A DNA stretch of 64,000 nt from contig JAMXHR010000002.1 in assembly GCA_023955635.1 (NCBI GenBank), positions 496,001 through 560,000 on the forward strand, read 5' to 3'. The notes below the pieces were generated by a model, which saw only the letters and a list, made by a program, of their open reading frames with translations, ran no database searches and was not told where the DNA came from. The position numbers and the translations under genes are program-made. The stretch is from Methanosarcina sp. ERenArc_MAG2 (lineage in GTDB: Archaea; Halobacteriota; Methanosarcinia; Methanosarcinales; Methanosarcinaceae). Shown piece by piece: positions 38,380 through 49,100 of this stretch (positions are counted from its first letter, which is position 1; each line of letters opens with the position of its first letter).

Positions 38380-39690
38380 TTAACCTATTACACTCAGATC
38401 CGAAACCCGGATAGAAGGCGTAATTATACCGCCGACTTTCCTGACATCGAAGCCTGCACCTGTGATATGTTTTAAGAGTTCGAAAGCATTACCCGAAATC
38501 ATAAGAGACTTTACAGGCTTATCAAGAGCTCCGTCTTTGATTGTGAAAGCATTTCTGGCTTCTACGGAAAAATCTCCTGAAATTGAGTTTGCTGTGTGGG
38601 CACCTATAATCGTATTTACGAAAATTCCGGACTGCGTATCAGCAATAACATCCGTCTTCGGATAATCGATAATGAAGTTCCTTAGCCCTACCGAAGGAGG
38701 ACTTGTATAAGAAGACCTTGAGCCATTTGCTGTGCTCTTCACGCCTGCTTTTCCTGCGGTATAGCTGTCATACAGATAGGTTTCAAGCACACCTTTCTCG
38801 ATTACAGTGGTTCTCTGTGAAGGAATCCCTTCGTCGTCAGACACTGAAGTCTCGATTCCTGCCTCAATCATCCCGTCATCGTAGATGCTAAGTTCCGGAA
38901 CTGCCAGTTCCTCTCCAAGCTTTTCTATCAGGCCTGACCTTCCTTTCTGGACATTGTCCGCGTCAATGGAAGGGGAAAAAGCCTCTTCAATAATATCTGA
39001 GAAGGCAAAAGGATGGAAGATCACGTCAGTCTTTTGAGGTTCGATTTTTATTCCGCCATTAGACTTAAGGGCAAGTTGAGATGCACTTTTTCCGATGGCA
39101 AAAAAATCGATATCAAGAGAGCGAGAAACGGCAAAATCATAAGCTGTTGAAGTATGCCCGTTTACCGTAATAACATCCACAAAACCTGAAACCGCTGTGG
39201 ATTCTTCTTCTATTTCTATCCCGTTTGTATTCAGGATAAGTTGTCTGCCCTTTGCCCGGGTAAAGCCTCCTGAAGTCGGAAGCGTACCTGGAAACTCTTT
39301 TGTGCCTTCAACGAGTGCCAGGGCATACCCAATGCACTCTTCGAGTTCCATTGCCTCTACTTTTTTATCAAAAATGCCCGATACCGTGGGATATTTTTCA
39401 TTAGAAGGTAGACACACCCAATCAGGGTCGTTTTCTCGGACCCTGGCTTCGGCAACTGCAACTTCAACAGCATTTTCGAGTTTTATTTTAGAATTTGTGC
39501 TGGCAAAACCCACAGCTCCATTTACTATAGCCCGGATACCTATGCCTTCCGAAAAGCGATCTTTAGCACTCTCAAGGGCATCCTTTTTAAAATTCACACC
39601 CGTTGAGTGACTTGCAGCGTAATAGATTTCAGCCTCCTCAGCTCCTGCTTTTTCTGCCAGCTTGAGGGCTTTTCTTGCAAGATCGTACAT
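38380..39690 (-). CDS. tldE: TldE/PmbA-family metalloprotease subunit
   Basis: About 436 residues from ATG 39690 (MYDLARKALKLAEKAGAEEAE). Family segments include GVNFKKDALESAKDRFSEGIGIRA, RSGLIEKLGEEL, DDEGIPSQRTTVIEKGVLETYLYDSYTAGK and the C-terminal NAFTIKDGALDKPVKSLMISGN. TldE is the non-catalytic partner lacking the HExxxH motif; with TldD it forms a heterodimeric protease that trims peptides. tldD ends two bases before this start, so they are translationally linked. Confidence 0.93.
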   Translation of the reverse strand: MYDLARKALKLAEKAGAEEAEIYYAASHSTGVNFKKDALESAKDRFSEGIGIRAIVNGAVGFASTNSKIKLENAVEVAVAEARVRENDPDWVCLPSNEKYPTVSGIFDKKVEAMELEECIGYALALVEGTKEFPGTLPTSGGFTRAKGRQLILNTNGIEIEEESTAVSGFVDVITVNGHTSTAYDFAVSRSLDIDFFAIGKSASQLALKSNGGIKIEPQKTDVIFHPFAFSDIIEEAFSPSIDADNVQKGRSGLIEKLGEELAVPELSIYDDGMIEAGIETSVSDDEGIPSQRTTVIEKGVLETYLYDSYTAGKAGVKSTANGSRSSYTSPPSVGLRNFIIDYPKTDVIADTQSGIFVNTIIGAHTANSISGDFSVEARNAFTIKDGALDKPVKSLMISGNAFELLKHITGAGFDVRKVGGIITPSIRVSDLSVIG

Positions 39691-39692
39691 CT

Positions 39693-41033
39693 TCAGGCAC
39701 CTCCCAGAAGGGCTTTTGAGATAGCCAGATGAGGAGAACCGTCTGATACGGGCACAAGCTGCCCGGCTTTTCCACATCTGCCTGCAGTCATTTTCAGGTC
39801 ATTGCCCACAAGAACTACCTGGTTGAGAATCTCAAGGGTTTTTCCAGAGAGAGAGACGTCCCTTATAAGCTCAGTGAGTTCTCCGTTTTTTATCAGGTAC
39901 CCTTTTTCGGCATTGAACTGGAAAATCCCTTCCCCTGTATTCACCTGTCCGCCTCTGGATCCGATAAGATACATTCCATCCCTGACCTCTTCAAGCATTT
40001 CTTCAAACCTGGCATCCCCGTTGTCTATGAATGTATTGCTCATCCTGACAACTGGCATGGAATAACCTTGAGCCCTGCAGTTCCCTGGAGTTCCCCCGAG
40101 TTTGGCTGCAGTTTCTCGAGAGTGGAGATAGGAATTAAAAACCCCTTTACTTATAATCTCGGTCCTTCTTGATTGTGCTCCTTCAGCATCAAAAGGATAG
40201 TAACCGAACTCGTGAAGGGTAGGGTCATCGATGATCGTAATAAGGGGAGATGCAATCTGTTCTCCTATCCTGTTTTCAAGGATCGAATCTCCTTCGAGAA
40301 CAAGATCGGCTTCCGAAGCGTGTCCAACGGCTTCATGGGCAAAGACACCAGCCAGTTCCTGATCAAGAATCACAGGCATCTCCCCGCCTTTAGGGGTTTT
40401 CGCTTTAAGAAGTTCGACTGCGGTATCCCCTGCCCTGCCTGCAAGCTCAAGAACATTTTCTTTCTCAAAGAGCTCATATCCATAACCAAACCGGCTCTCC
40501 CTGCCTGCCTGATATACACCGTTCTCCGAAGCAACTGCAGAAACGGAAAAACCGACGTTCTGAAGCTCATAGGCACATTCCAGGCCCTCGGAATTCCGGT
40601 ATTCGATTTTAAACTCGGCTTCCAGGTACATTACTTTGGTGCTGTTGACTCCTTTTACCTTTGCATTAGTTTCTATGCTCTTCAAAAGGTCAACCTTTTC
40701 CTCGATAGCAACATCCCTTGGATCGATCCTGATCTCAGGGAGATTCATCATCTCCGGGAAATTCACGGCTGCAAGTTCTACGGCTTCTTTGGGAGTGTTA
40801 GTATTCATAGAAAAAGCAAGTTTTGATGCAGCTTCGACTCCCTGTTTAAGGTCGATTTCTCCTTCTATAGCCGTATAACCCCAGGAACCCCCACAGAGAG
40901 CCCTTATGCCGGCCCCCCGCGTGAAGTTTCGGGAAATTTCTTCGATCTTTCCGTTATCCAGGACAATAGAGGTGGAACTTCCCTCTATTACCCTGCAGTC
41001 ATGAAATTTGATGTCCTGCATAATACCTGTCAT
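39693..41033 (-). CDS. tldD: TldD-family metalloprotease catalytic subunit
   Basis: About 446 residues from ATG 41033, with AGGA upstream; a longer start at 41048 would overlap lonB by 13 bases. The zinc motif HEAVGH lies in AGVFAHEAVGHASEADLV (around 235-250), and the C-terminal zinc cysteine is probably the one in AGRCGKAGQLVPVSDG. Also seen: DARFEEMLEEVRDGMYLIGSRGG. Middle gene of the lonB-tldD-tldE operon, grouping two proteolysis functions. Confidence 0.94.
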   Translation of the reverse strand: MTGIMQDIKFHDCRVIEGSSTSIVLDNGKIEEISRNFTRGAGIRALCGGSWGYTAIEGEIDLKQGVEAASKLAFSMNTNTPKEAVELAAVNFPEMMNLPEIRIDPRDVAIEEKVDLLKSIETNAKVKGVNSTKVMYLEAEFKIEYRNSEGLECAYELQNVGFSVSAVASENGVYQAGRESRFGYGYELFEKENVLELAGRAGDTAVELLKAKTPKGGEMPVILDQELAGVFAHEAVGHASEADLVLEGDSILENRIGEQIASPLITIIDDPTLHEFGYYPFDAEGAQSRRTEIISKGVFNSYLHSRETAAKLGGTPGNCRAQGYSMPVVRMSNTFIDNGDARFEEMLEEVRDGMYLIGSRGGQVNTGEGIFQFNAEKGYLIKNGELTELIRDVSLSGKTLEILNQVVLVGNDLKMTAGRCGKAGQLVPVSDGSPHLAISKALLGGA

Positions 41034-41035
41034 AA

Positions 41036-43165
41036 TCAGTTCCTGCATCCAAGAAGATTTTTAGCCTGTACGGTAGCGGATGAGACATCAGGAATATCGA
41101 AACTGAGTTTTGTAATGTTCTTCAGTTTTTCGATAATAGTGTTCTTTCTAGGGCCCACAAGACTATGCTCCAGCACTTCCGCAATCGTGGAAACCGGAAC
41201 AATTTGGATCTTATCCCGGTACGCCTTTTCAATAAGAACATCTGCCTCGTTTGCTTTCGGGATAATGACTTTCTTTATACCTGCCCGGGCTGCAGCCTCG
41301 ATCTTGTAGGTTACTCCACCTACAGGCAAGACATCTCCCCTTACAGAGAGGGAACCTGTCATTGCCACCGTCTGGTCCACAGGAATCTTCTCAATGGCAG
41401 ATATGACGGCTGTTGCAATGGAAACTGATGCACTATCTCCTTCAACACCTTCATAGGTCCCTACAAACTGGATATGGACGTCATGTCTGGATACGTCCGT
41501 ACCGGTCATGTTCTTAATCACGGCAGAGACATTTAGTACTGCTTCCTTTGCAATCGTCTTAAGCTTACCTGTTGCGATAATGCGCCCTTCGGTCCCGGAA
41601 AGTGCAGGGGTGACTTCGGAAACTATGGGTAGTACAATTCCGGAATCTCCACCCATGACTGCAAGCCCGTTGACCCTGCCCACAGCAGAACCATTTTTCA
41701 TGAAGGATTCGTATTCCTTACGCTGATCCAGGTAACTGTCTGCAAGCTGCTGTTCGATAGACCTTGCAATCGTCTTTGCTGCAAGCACATGTTCTGCAGT
41801 TGTAATTGGAGCGCCTTCGGAATGGGCAATGTCTCCTGCCACGCGCACAAGCCCGCCAAGGTCACGGAGCTTCAGGGTCAGATGGCCTTTTCTGCCTGCC
41901 CGCCTTCTGGCTTCACGGATTACTTCTTCTACTGCGCCTTCGTCAAAGTGAGGAATATGCCCGTCCCGAACAACTTCCTGGGCAACGAAACGGACCATTT
42001 TCTTCCGGTTTTCAGCGGAGTCTTCCATGGAGTCCCGCATGTAGACTTCGTAACCGTAACCTTTTATTCTTGACCTTAGCGCAGGGTGCATCTTCTGCAC
42101 TGCGTCCAGGTTCCCTGCAGAGACCATAATAAAGTCGCAAGGTACAGGTTCAGTTTTAACAAGAGCGCCTGAACTTCTTTCGGATTGCCCGGTAATAGGA
42201 TATTCCTTTTCCTGAAGCGCAGTCAGGAGACTCTGCTGGGATTCCAGCCTGAGAGTATTGATTTCATCAATAAAGAGCACACCTTTATGGGCCTTGTGGA
42301 TATCTCCGGCTTCTACCCTGTCGTGAGCAGGGGTCTCAAGCCCGCCTGACTGGAAAGGGTCGTGCCTGACATCACCAAGCAGAGCGCCTGCGTGGGCTCC
42401 GGTTGCATCGATATAAGGTGCGTGCTCTTTGTCATAATTGGAAACCGCCATTTTCGGGATCATCATTTCCTCTTTAGGAAGAAACTGGCGGGTTAACATG
42501 AGGATCATGATGCCTGCAATAATTCCCCAGAGCAATTGGGCAACAAAATAAGAATAGATTATAATGCCCAATACAAAAAGCATCATGAGCATGTTCCTGG
42601 CCTGCGCTTTCTTCCTGGCTTCCATCTTGTGAGCCATGACGATTTCTCTGCCCTTTCCGGCAGGAACCTCCCTGATTTTAGGGTTGTTGAGGTCTTCCAT
42701 ATTAGGATATACAAGGATATCCTTGAGTTCTTCTTTGGGAAGAAGCTCTGCCATTGCTTTTGCAAGTAAGGATTTCCCTGTCCCTGGAGTTCCTATCATC
42801 ATGATATGCCGTCTCTGGCTAGCCGCTTTCTTTACGACTTCTACGGCATGCTCCTGCCCCAGCACCTGGTCGATAAGAAGTTTGGGTACGTCTATGTTAG
42901 AAGTGTTTTCAAACAGGAAGCCGATGTCAACATCTTCATCCATATCGTGATTAGACTGAGACTCGGCCGTAACCTTATCGGATTCAGTAACCTGATTGGA
43001 TTCGGATCCAGTTATACCCCTACCGGACTCATCCTTCCCGGCCGCAGATGACTCATCCTTCCCGGCCGCAGACTTGTCTACGTCCTGAACGGACTCGCCC
43101 AATTTTTGAGCGGATTCGTCCATCTTCTCCGAAGACTCGTCTATGCTCTTATTGTTATACACCAT
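41036..43165 (-). CDS. lonB: ATP-dependent protease LonB, membrane-anchored
   Basis: A 709-residue archaeal LonB. Order: an unusual acidic Ser-rich N-terminus (about 1-78, DESS/GESV/KDES repeats), the AAA+ domain with Walker A GTPGTGKS (about 122-129), two transmembrane helices inserted in the AAA+ domain (about 190-228, MLFVLGIIIYSYFVAQLLWG), Walker B VLFIDEINTL, and the C-terminal protease domain with the Ser in EGDSASVSIA and Lys in VTYKIEAAARAG. It degrades damaged proteins at the membrane. The N-terminal extension is longer than in most archaeal LonB known to me. Operon with tldD and tldE. Confidence 0.95.
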   Translation of the reverse strand: MVYNNKSIDESSEKMDESAQKLGESVQDVDKSAAGKDESSAAGKDESGRGITGSESNQVTESDKVTAESQSNHDMDEDVDIGFLFENTSNIDVPKLLIDQVLGQEHAVEVVKKAASQRRHIMMIGTPGTGKSLLAKAMAELLPKEELKDILVYPNMEDLNNPKIREVPAGKGREIVMAHKMEARKKAQARNMLMMLFVLGIIIYSYFVAQLLWGIIAGIMILMLTRQFLPKEEMMIPKMAVSNYDKEHAPYIDATGAHAGALLGDVRHDPFQSGGLETPAHDRVEAGDIHKAHKGVLFIDEINTLRLESQQSLLTALQEKEYPITGQSERSSGALVKTEPVPCDFIMVSAGNLDAVQKMHPALRSRIKGYGYEVYMRDSMEDSAENRKKMVRFVAQEVVRDGHIPHFDEGAVEEVIREARRRAGRKGHLTLKLRDLGGLVRVAGDIAHSEGAPITTAEHVLAAKTIARSIEQQLADSYLDQRKEYESFMKNGSAVGRVNGLAVMGGDSGIVLPIVSEVTPALSGTEGRIIATGKLKTIAKEAVLNVSAVIKNMTGTDVSRHDVHIQFVGTYEGVEGDSASVSIATAVISAIEKIPVDQTVAMTGSLSVRGDVLPVGGVTYKIEAAARAGIKKVIIPKANEADVLIEKAYRDKIQIVPVSTIAEVLEHSLVGPRKNTIIEKLKNITKLSFDIPDVSSATVQAKNLLGCRN

Positions 43166-43626
43166 GGTTAGCTCACATATTCGAACGTTATTAAATAGAC
43201 GTTACTAATCGACATATATACCTGATCTTTTCGAAAAAATAACAGACTTCGTGATAAATGATTGGCAAAAAGCGGATGTCACAATAACAATTCCTGAAGT
43301 TGCTGTGACCCCATTCATACTTCGGCTAATCATATAAACTTACTGTATATAAAATTAACCTACAACTGTGTATTATAGTATATAGAAACCTTTTGCTATA
43401 TACTATTTGCTAGTTGCATACTTGGGTTGAAAAAGCGATTTGGAAATCAATGCTCAAATGAATCTAAATGAATCTTTGAGATCGATCTTTAAGATAGTTC
43501 CAATTAACTTATGATATCTCCCCTATTTATATGTAAGCTTTGTCCACAAATTCAGAGTTATTATTCTCCCGGCCATCCATAATCGGCATCGACAGTTATT
43601 TAAAAAACAGGAGGCATTTTTATCTT
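43166..43626. other. divergent intergenic region between lonB and the TPR genes
   Basis: AT-rich divergent promoter region. A TTG-initiated extension of the TPR gene from 43540 is possible but unlikely, because the ATG at 43627 shares the TTTTTAT-TTATG leader seen at the two other TPR genes. Confidence 0.5.
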
Positions 43627-44400
43627 ATGTCCAGAAGCAAGGTAAAAAATCTTCTCCTTCTGAAGCAGATCCACAGTGCCGTAAACCAGATCAAAAAAGG
43701 CAAACTGGATAAGGCTCTTGAAACTCTAGATAAAGCTGAAAACTCAGCAAGTAAAGCAAAGTCCACTGACGCCCTCTATTACATCCTTTTCACGCGCGGA
43801 GGTATCCTTTATTCTGCATCGAAATACGACGAGGCCCTCGAAACCTACGAGAAAGCCCTCGGAGTGGGCGCAGAACTTCTCAAAACCGACCCTGAAAATA
43901 CCGACTACAAGCACTACATGGGCACAACCCTGAGCAATACTGGAAACCTTCTTAAAAAGAAAAGCGAAAATCACAGAGCTGCCGAATACTATATCCGTGC
44001 CCATGAGATCTATGTAAACCTTCTGGATACAGATCCTGAAAATACAGTATTCCGATCCTATGCCGGCGAAAACCTGAACAACTACGCTGCTCTCCTTACG
44101 GATACGGGCTCTTTTGAAGGAGCATGCGATATCCTCGGGCAAGCAATTGAGATTTACGGAAAGCTCTTTGAAGAAAAACCCGATAACCTGGGCTATCAGG
44201 CCGAACTTTCAGTCGCGTTCAGCCTCTTAGGAGACTGCCTTATCCGGCAGGGCCCGGAAAATAACGAGGCTGCAAAACAGAACCTCGAAAGAGCACTGAC
44301 CATGCAGGAAGACCTTCTCGCCCGGCAGCCCGAAAACGAGAATACTAAAGAAGCCATTGCTTTAACCCGGGAAAGGCTGGAAAAACTGGAAAGGCTTTAA
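43627..44400 (+). CDS. TPR-repeat protein (first of three co-oriented paralogues)
   Basis: About 257 residues from ATG 43627 (MSRSKVKNLLLLKQIHSAVN). The N-terminal helices KGKLDKALETLDKAENSASKA resemble KGKIEEAFESLQTAEKIAQEA at 45173 and KGKPEEALKELEKAEEAALEV at 46119, so all three share one N-terminal unit. About five tetratricopeptide repeats of the longer, kinesin-light-chain-like type follow (LKTDPENTDYKHYMGTTLSN, DTDPENTVFRSYAGENLNNY). The start is preceded by tttttatctt, as in the two paralogues. Confidence 0.85.
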   Translation: MSRSKVKNLLLLKQIHSAVNQIKKGKLDKALETLDKAENSASKAKSTDALYYILFTRGGILYSASKYDEALETYEKALGVGAELLKTDPENTDYKHYMGTTLSNTGNLLKKKSENHRAAEYYIRAHEIYVNLLDTDPENTVFRSYAGENLNNYAALLTDTGSFEGACDILGQAIEIYGKLFEEKPDNLGYQAELSVAFSLLGDCLIRQGPENNEAAKQNLERALTMQEDLLARQPENENTKEAIALTRERLEKLERL

Positions 44401-44500
44401 GAATCGACTATAGGAATCATCTATAAGGATTTATAAGGATTTCATCTCAGATGCGCCGGCAGTCTTTTAGAGCCTGTCTAAAGCTTGAAGATTCTCACCT

Positions 44501-44965
44501 TTAAAGGTTATCTTCTGAAAACAACAACATATGCACATAAAGCAAAATCAGCAAACCCGCAACGACTCCCCATATAAACTGAGAAGTAAAGTATGAATAA
44601 ATAACCACCCCAAGCACGAAAAGGGTAATAAGAATATTCGCAAGCCTGATTTTCCATTTTATTTGGGGGTCATGAGAAGTTCCTGCCTCTTCTTCATTCC
44701 GGTCACATTCCCTGAAATAACTCCTTTCCCTTTTCATGAGGAAATAAAGCCTCAAAATAAGGATATCAATAACTATGCCCCAGAGAAGCTGGCCGATATA
44801 AAGGGTATAAAAAAGGATAGCTGCGAGAAAGACACTCACGAGAATAAGGTACGTTTTTTCAGGCTTGCGATATTTAGGAGCGTCGATTCTACCCTTCCCC
44901 TGACTTGATCTATCTGTTTCTCTGCTCCAATATCCACTTTCCCCAACTGCCTTTTTAGATATCAA
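44501..44965 (-). CDS. membrane protein with LonB-like membrane hairpins
   Basis: A 154-residue protein with a basic polar N-terminus, a helix pair at about 40-78 (YLILVSVFLAAILFYTLYIG, QLLWGIVIDILIL), a charged linker and a second pair at about 105-150. The second pair (ITLFVLGVVIYSYFTSQFIWGVVAGLLIL) aligns almost residue for residue with the LonB transmembrane insertion 2 kb away (MMLFVLGIIIYSYFVAQLLWGIIAGIMIL), and the first pair is a weaker copy. No AAA+ or protease motif is present. It may associate with LonB in the membrane, or be a decoy anchor. That role is inference. Confidence 0.7.
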   Translation of the reverse strand: MISKKAVGESGYWSRETDRSSQGKGRIDAPKYRKPEKTYLILVSVFLAAILFYTLYIGQLLWGIVIDILILRLYFLMKRERSYFRECDRNEEEAGTSHDPQIKWKIRLANILITLFVLGVVIYSYFTSQFIWGVVAGLLILLYVHMLLFSEDNL

Positions 44966-45172
44966 TAAGCATCAAAAGATTAAAAACGCGGGTTAAAGAA
45001 AGATACGGAACTTCAAATATCTGTAATTAAGTTGTTATTAATATATATAAAGGGGTTGGAAGAAAAAGATAATAATAGGGCAGAAAAAGCACAGAAAAAG
45101 CACAGTAAAAGAAACAAAAAAAATACGGCCTAAAACATAAGCTATAAAACGTCACACGTCAGTCTTTTTATT

Positions 45173-45937
45173 ATGCTCGCGGAGAAGTCGAGAGAAGAAG
45201 CAGTAAAATATTTCAATGAAACCCTGGACCTGATGCAAAAAGGAAAGATCGAGGAAGCCTTTGAATCTCTCCAGACAGCCGAAAAAATTGCGCAGGAGGC
45301 AAAGGATGGAGCCATTTTGTTCCACACTTTAAAAGTAAGAGGTCAACTGCTGCAATCCCTGGGCAGGCTTGAAGAAGCCCTGGAAACATACACCTTTTCC
45401 TTAAGGACCGGCGAAAAACTCCTCTCAATAGACCCGGAAAACAAGCTTTACCTTGATACCCTCCTCATGAACCTGAACAACGTAGGGAACCTTGGGAACA
45501 TATTTCAGAGGGCTGGCAACTCCCAATCCTCGCAAAAGTGCTATGAAATCGGTCTCGAAATCTGCCGAAAACGGCTTGATGCCAGGCCGGAAAGCGAATT
45601 TTATCAAATGTACGAAGGAAGCACGCTCAACAACCTTGGAGAACTGCTCGCCGGAATGGGGAAAACCGAAGAAGCAAAAGAAAAGTACGAAAAAGCCCTC
45701 AAAACATATGAAAAGCTCCTTAAAAGTTATCCTGAAAACACGGAATATCTGTCAGATACAGCAATGACGCTCAGCAATCTCGGAACTCTGTTTTCTGAAA
45801 AGGGGCAAAAAGAAGAGGCAAAAGAAAACTTCAAAAAAGCACTTGAGATCCTGAAAACCCTGAGCGAAAAAAACCCGGAAAACAAACAGCTCCAGGAAGA
45901 ACTCAGCCTCATGCAGGAAAAGCTCGACGCGCTTTGA
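45173..45937 (+). CDS. TPR-repeat protein (second paralogue)
   Basis: A 254-residue soluble protein, MLAEKSREEAVKYFNETLDL, with the shared N-terminal unit and about five TPR-like repeats of roughly 45 residues (GRLEEALETYTFSLRTGEKL, GKTEEAKEKYEKALKTYEKLL, GQKEEAKENFKKALEILKTL). The leader ctttttattATG is nearly identical to that of the gene at 46119, which follows after 181 bp. Likely a scaffold; no catalytic domain. Confidence 0.85.
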   Translation: MLAEKSREEAVKYFNETLDLMQKGKIEEAFESLQTAEKIAQEAKDGAILFHTLKVRGQLLQSLGRLEEALETYTFSLRTGEKLLSIDPENKLYLDTLLMNLNNVGNLGNIFQRAGNSQSSQKCYEIGLEICRKRLDARPESEFYQMYEGSTLNNLGELLAGMGKTEEAKEKYEKALKTYEKLLKSYPENTEYLSDTAMTLSNLGTLFSEKGQKEEAKENFKKALEILKTLSEKNPENKQLQEELSLMQEKLDAL

Positions 45938-46118
45938 AATCAAACCCACGTCAACCGTAATCAGCCTTTTGAGCGCAAATTTGTCCACGCGCCGACGGCA
46001 CGGCTTTTTCCTGTGTGCAAAAAACGAAGAAAATCATTTCTTATTCTCACACTTTTTGCTACAATTGCATCGTGAAAAAACGCAACATTTAAGCCATCTT
46101 TAATTCATTCTTTTTATT

Positions 46119-49100
46119 ATGTCGGAGAGTTTGAGAGATTCAGCAATAACTTCCTTCAATGAAGCCTTAGAGCTGACGCAAAAAGGTAAACCTGAAGAAG
46201 CCTTAAAAGAGCTTGAAAAAGCCGAAGAAGCTGCATTGGAAGTGGAGGCACATGATATATTTCTCTATGTCCAGACTATAAAAGGAAGTATAATGCAGAC
46301 AGTAGGTGCATATGAAGAAGCCCTGAAGATTCATTCTCTTGCTTTAAAAGCTACTGAAGAACTCCTCTCAAAAGATCCTGACAATGAACTTTACCAGTCA
46401 AGTCTTCAGATGAACCTTGGCGAAATTTTCACTCTTGGAAACCGTTTCTATAACATAGGACGTTTTCTCCAAGCAAAAAATTGCTACGAGATACACCTCT
46501 TAATCTCTCAAAAACTCCTTGAAAATGACCCCGAAAACGTAGCATACCAATCAGATGTAGCAATGACACTCAACAATTTAGGTGCCTTGCTTTCTGACAT
46601 GGGGCGCATAGAAGAGGCGAAAGGAAGATACGAAAAAGCCCTCGAAATTTACGAAAAATTCCTTGAAAATGACCCCGAAAACGTAGCATACCAATCTTAC
46701 GTAGGAGGAACACTCAACAATTTAGGAAACTTGCTTTCTAACATGGGGCGCATAGAAGAGGCGAAAGGAAGATACGAAAAAGCCCTCGAAATTTACGAAA
46801 AACTCCTTGAAAATGACCCCGAAAACGTAGCATACCAATCAGATGTAGCAATGACACTCAACAATTTAGGTGCCTTGCTTTCTGACATGGGGCGCATAGA
46901 AGAGGCGAAAGGAAGATACGAAAAAGCCCTCGAAATTTACGAAAAATTCCTTGAAAATGACCCCGAAAACGTAGCATACCAATCTTACGTAGGAACTACA
47001 CTCAACAATTTAGGAAACTTGCTTTCTGACATGGGGCGCATAGAAGAGGCGAAAGGAAGATACGAAAAAGCCCTCGAAATTTACGAAAAACTCCTTGAAA
47101 ATGACCCCGAAAACGTAGCATACCAATCATCTGTAGCAATGACACTCAACAATTTAGGTGCCTTGCTTTCTGACATGGGGCGCATAGAAGAGGCGAAAGG
47201 AAGATACGAAAAAGCCCTCGAAATTTACGAAAAATTCCTTGAAAATGACCCCGAAAACGTAGCATACCAATCTTACGTAGGAACTACACTCAACAATTTA
47301 GGAAACTTGCTTTCTGACATGGGGCGCATAGAAGAGGCGAAAGGAAGATACGAAAAAGCCCTCGAAATTTACGAAAAACTCCTTGAAAATGACCCCGAAA
47401 ACGTAGCATACCAATCAGATGTAGCAATGACACTCAACAATTTAGGAAACTTGCTTTCTGACATGGGGCGCATAGAAGAGGCGAAAGGAAGATACGAAAA
47501 AGCCCTCGAAATGAGAGAAAAACTCCTTGAAAATGACCCCGAAAACGTAGCATACCAATCATCTGTAGCAATGACACTCAACAATTTAGGTGCCTTGCTT
47601 TCTAACATGGGGCGCATAGAAGAGGCGAAAGGAAGATACGAAAAAGCCCTCGAAATGAGAGAAAAACTCCTTGAAAATGACCCCGAAAACGTAGCATACC
47701 AATCATCTGTAGCAATGACACTCAACAATTTAGGTGCCTTGCTTTCTAACATGGGGCGCATAGAAGAGGCGAAAGGAAGATACGAAAAAGCCCTCGAAAT
47801 GAGAGAAAAACTCCTTGAAAATGACCCCGAAAACGTAGCATACCAATCATCTGTAGCAATGACACTCAACAATTTAGGTGCCTTGCTTTCTGACATGGGG
47901 CGCATAGAAGAGGAGAAAGGAAGATACGAAAAAGCCCTCGAAATTTACGAAAAACTCCTTGAAAATTACCCTGAAAACGTAGCATACCAATCTTACGTAG
48001 GAACTACACTCAACAATTTAGGTGCCTTGCTTTCTGACATGGGGCGCATAGAAGAGGCGAAAGGAAGATACGAAAAAGCCCTCGAAATTTACGAAAAACT
48101 CCTTGAAAATGACCCCGAAAACGTAGCATACCAATCAGATGTAGCAATGACACTCAACAATTTAGGAAACTTGCTTTCGGATATGGGGCGCGTAGAAGAG
48201 GCGAAAGAAAGGTACGAAGAGTCACTAACAATCTATACTGAACCGATGCAGTACCTGACTATAGGTAGAAAATCCCATTCAATAATGAAACTTATTGATT
48301 TGAACTCCAAGCTTGCCACAGAAGAAAAAGAACCCTTCGATCAGATGAAATATTTGAGAGAAGTATATAAATTATGCAAAAGACATCAAGAATTTTTTAT
48401 GAAGTACGAGCTAAAGAACGAAAGGGAACTGGTGACTGAGGCTGGACTTAATGCTTATATTGACATTTTAATGAAAAGAATGAAGCTTGAAAACGGTTTT
48501 GAAAACAGGGCGAAAAAGTATGGAATGGCCCTTGAAGCAGTTAAAAAACTGGAAACAATTGAAAAAGATGAAACCGTTTCAAAATTATATATTTCGGCTG
48601 CCTGTTACCTTGAAGGAAGGAAACTTGTAAACGAAGCCCTGACTTCCGGAAAAACCGAACTTGGACGTGTAGGTGAGGCCGTAGAAAAGTTCAAAGAGGC
48701 CAGTACGAATTATAAAAAAGCATATGTGTGCTATGACGTTTATAGTGGGCTTCTAAGAATCCTGGAATATGTGGAAGGGGACAGGGAAGTAGAAGCTTCT
48801 GAGCTGGAAAAGTTGGTTGCTGAGGCAGTTAAACCTTTTCAGGACGATGTTCACCTTAGTGAAATAAAAGCTTCTTTTGAAAGCATCCCAAAGATCTTTC
48901 AGGAAAAAAGCAGGATGACACGGCGAGAACGCCAGACGGAATTCGAAGAAAGAGTCAGTTTAATTGAATCAAAAGCTCTTGGAAACCTCTTCGGGCATGT
49001 GAAAAGGAAAATCGAAGACTATTTTGAAAAACCTTTGAATCTCAACATAATTTATGAAAAATGGAAACTGAAGGTCGTGATCCATTACCCTGAACAAATA

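Noticed and set aside
40173..40826. 217-codon forward frame antisense to tldD
   Set aside because: Shadow of tldD; no ribosome site or recognisable domain.
47369..47905. A 178-codon open frame antisense to the TPR repeats
   Set aside because: It only mirrors the 144-bp repeats of the forward gene; the period is a multiple of three, so an open antisense frame repeats automatically.
46521..48248. Regular repeats considered as a CRISPR array
   Set aside because: The 144-bp units are contiguous, coding and lack unique spacers; no cas genes are present.
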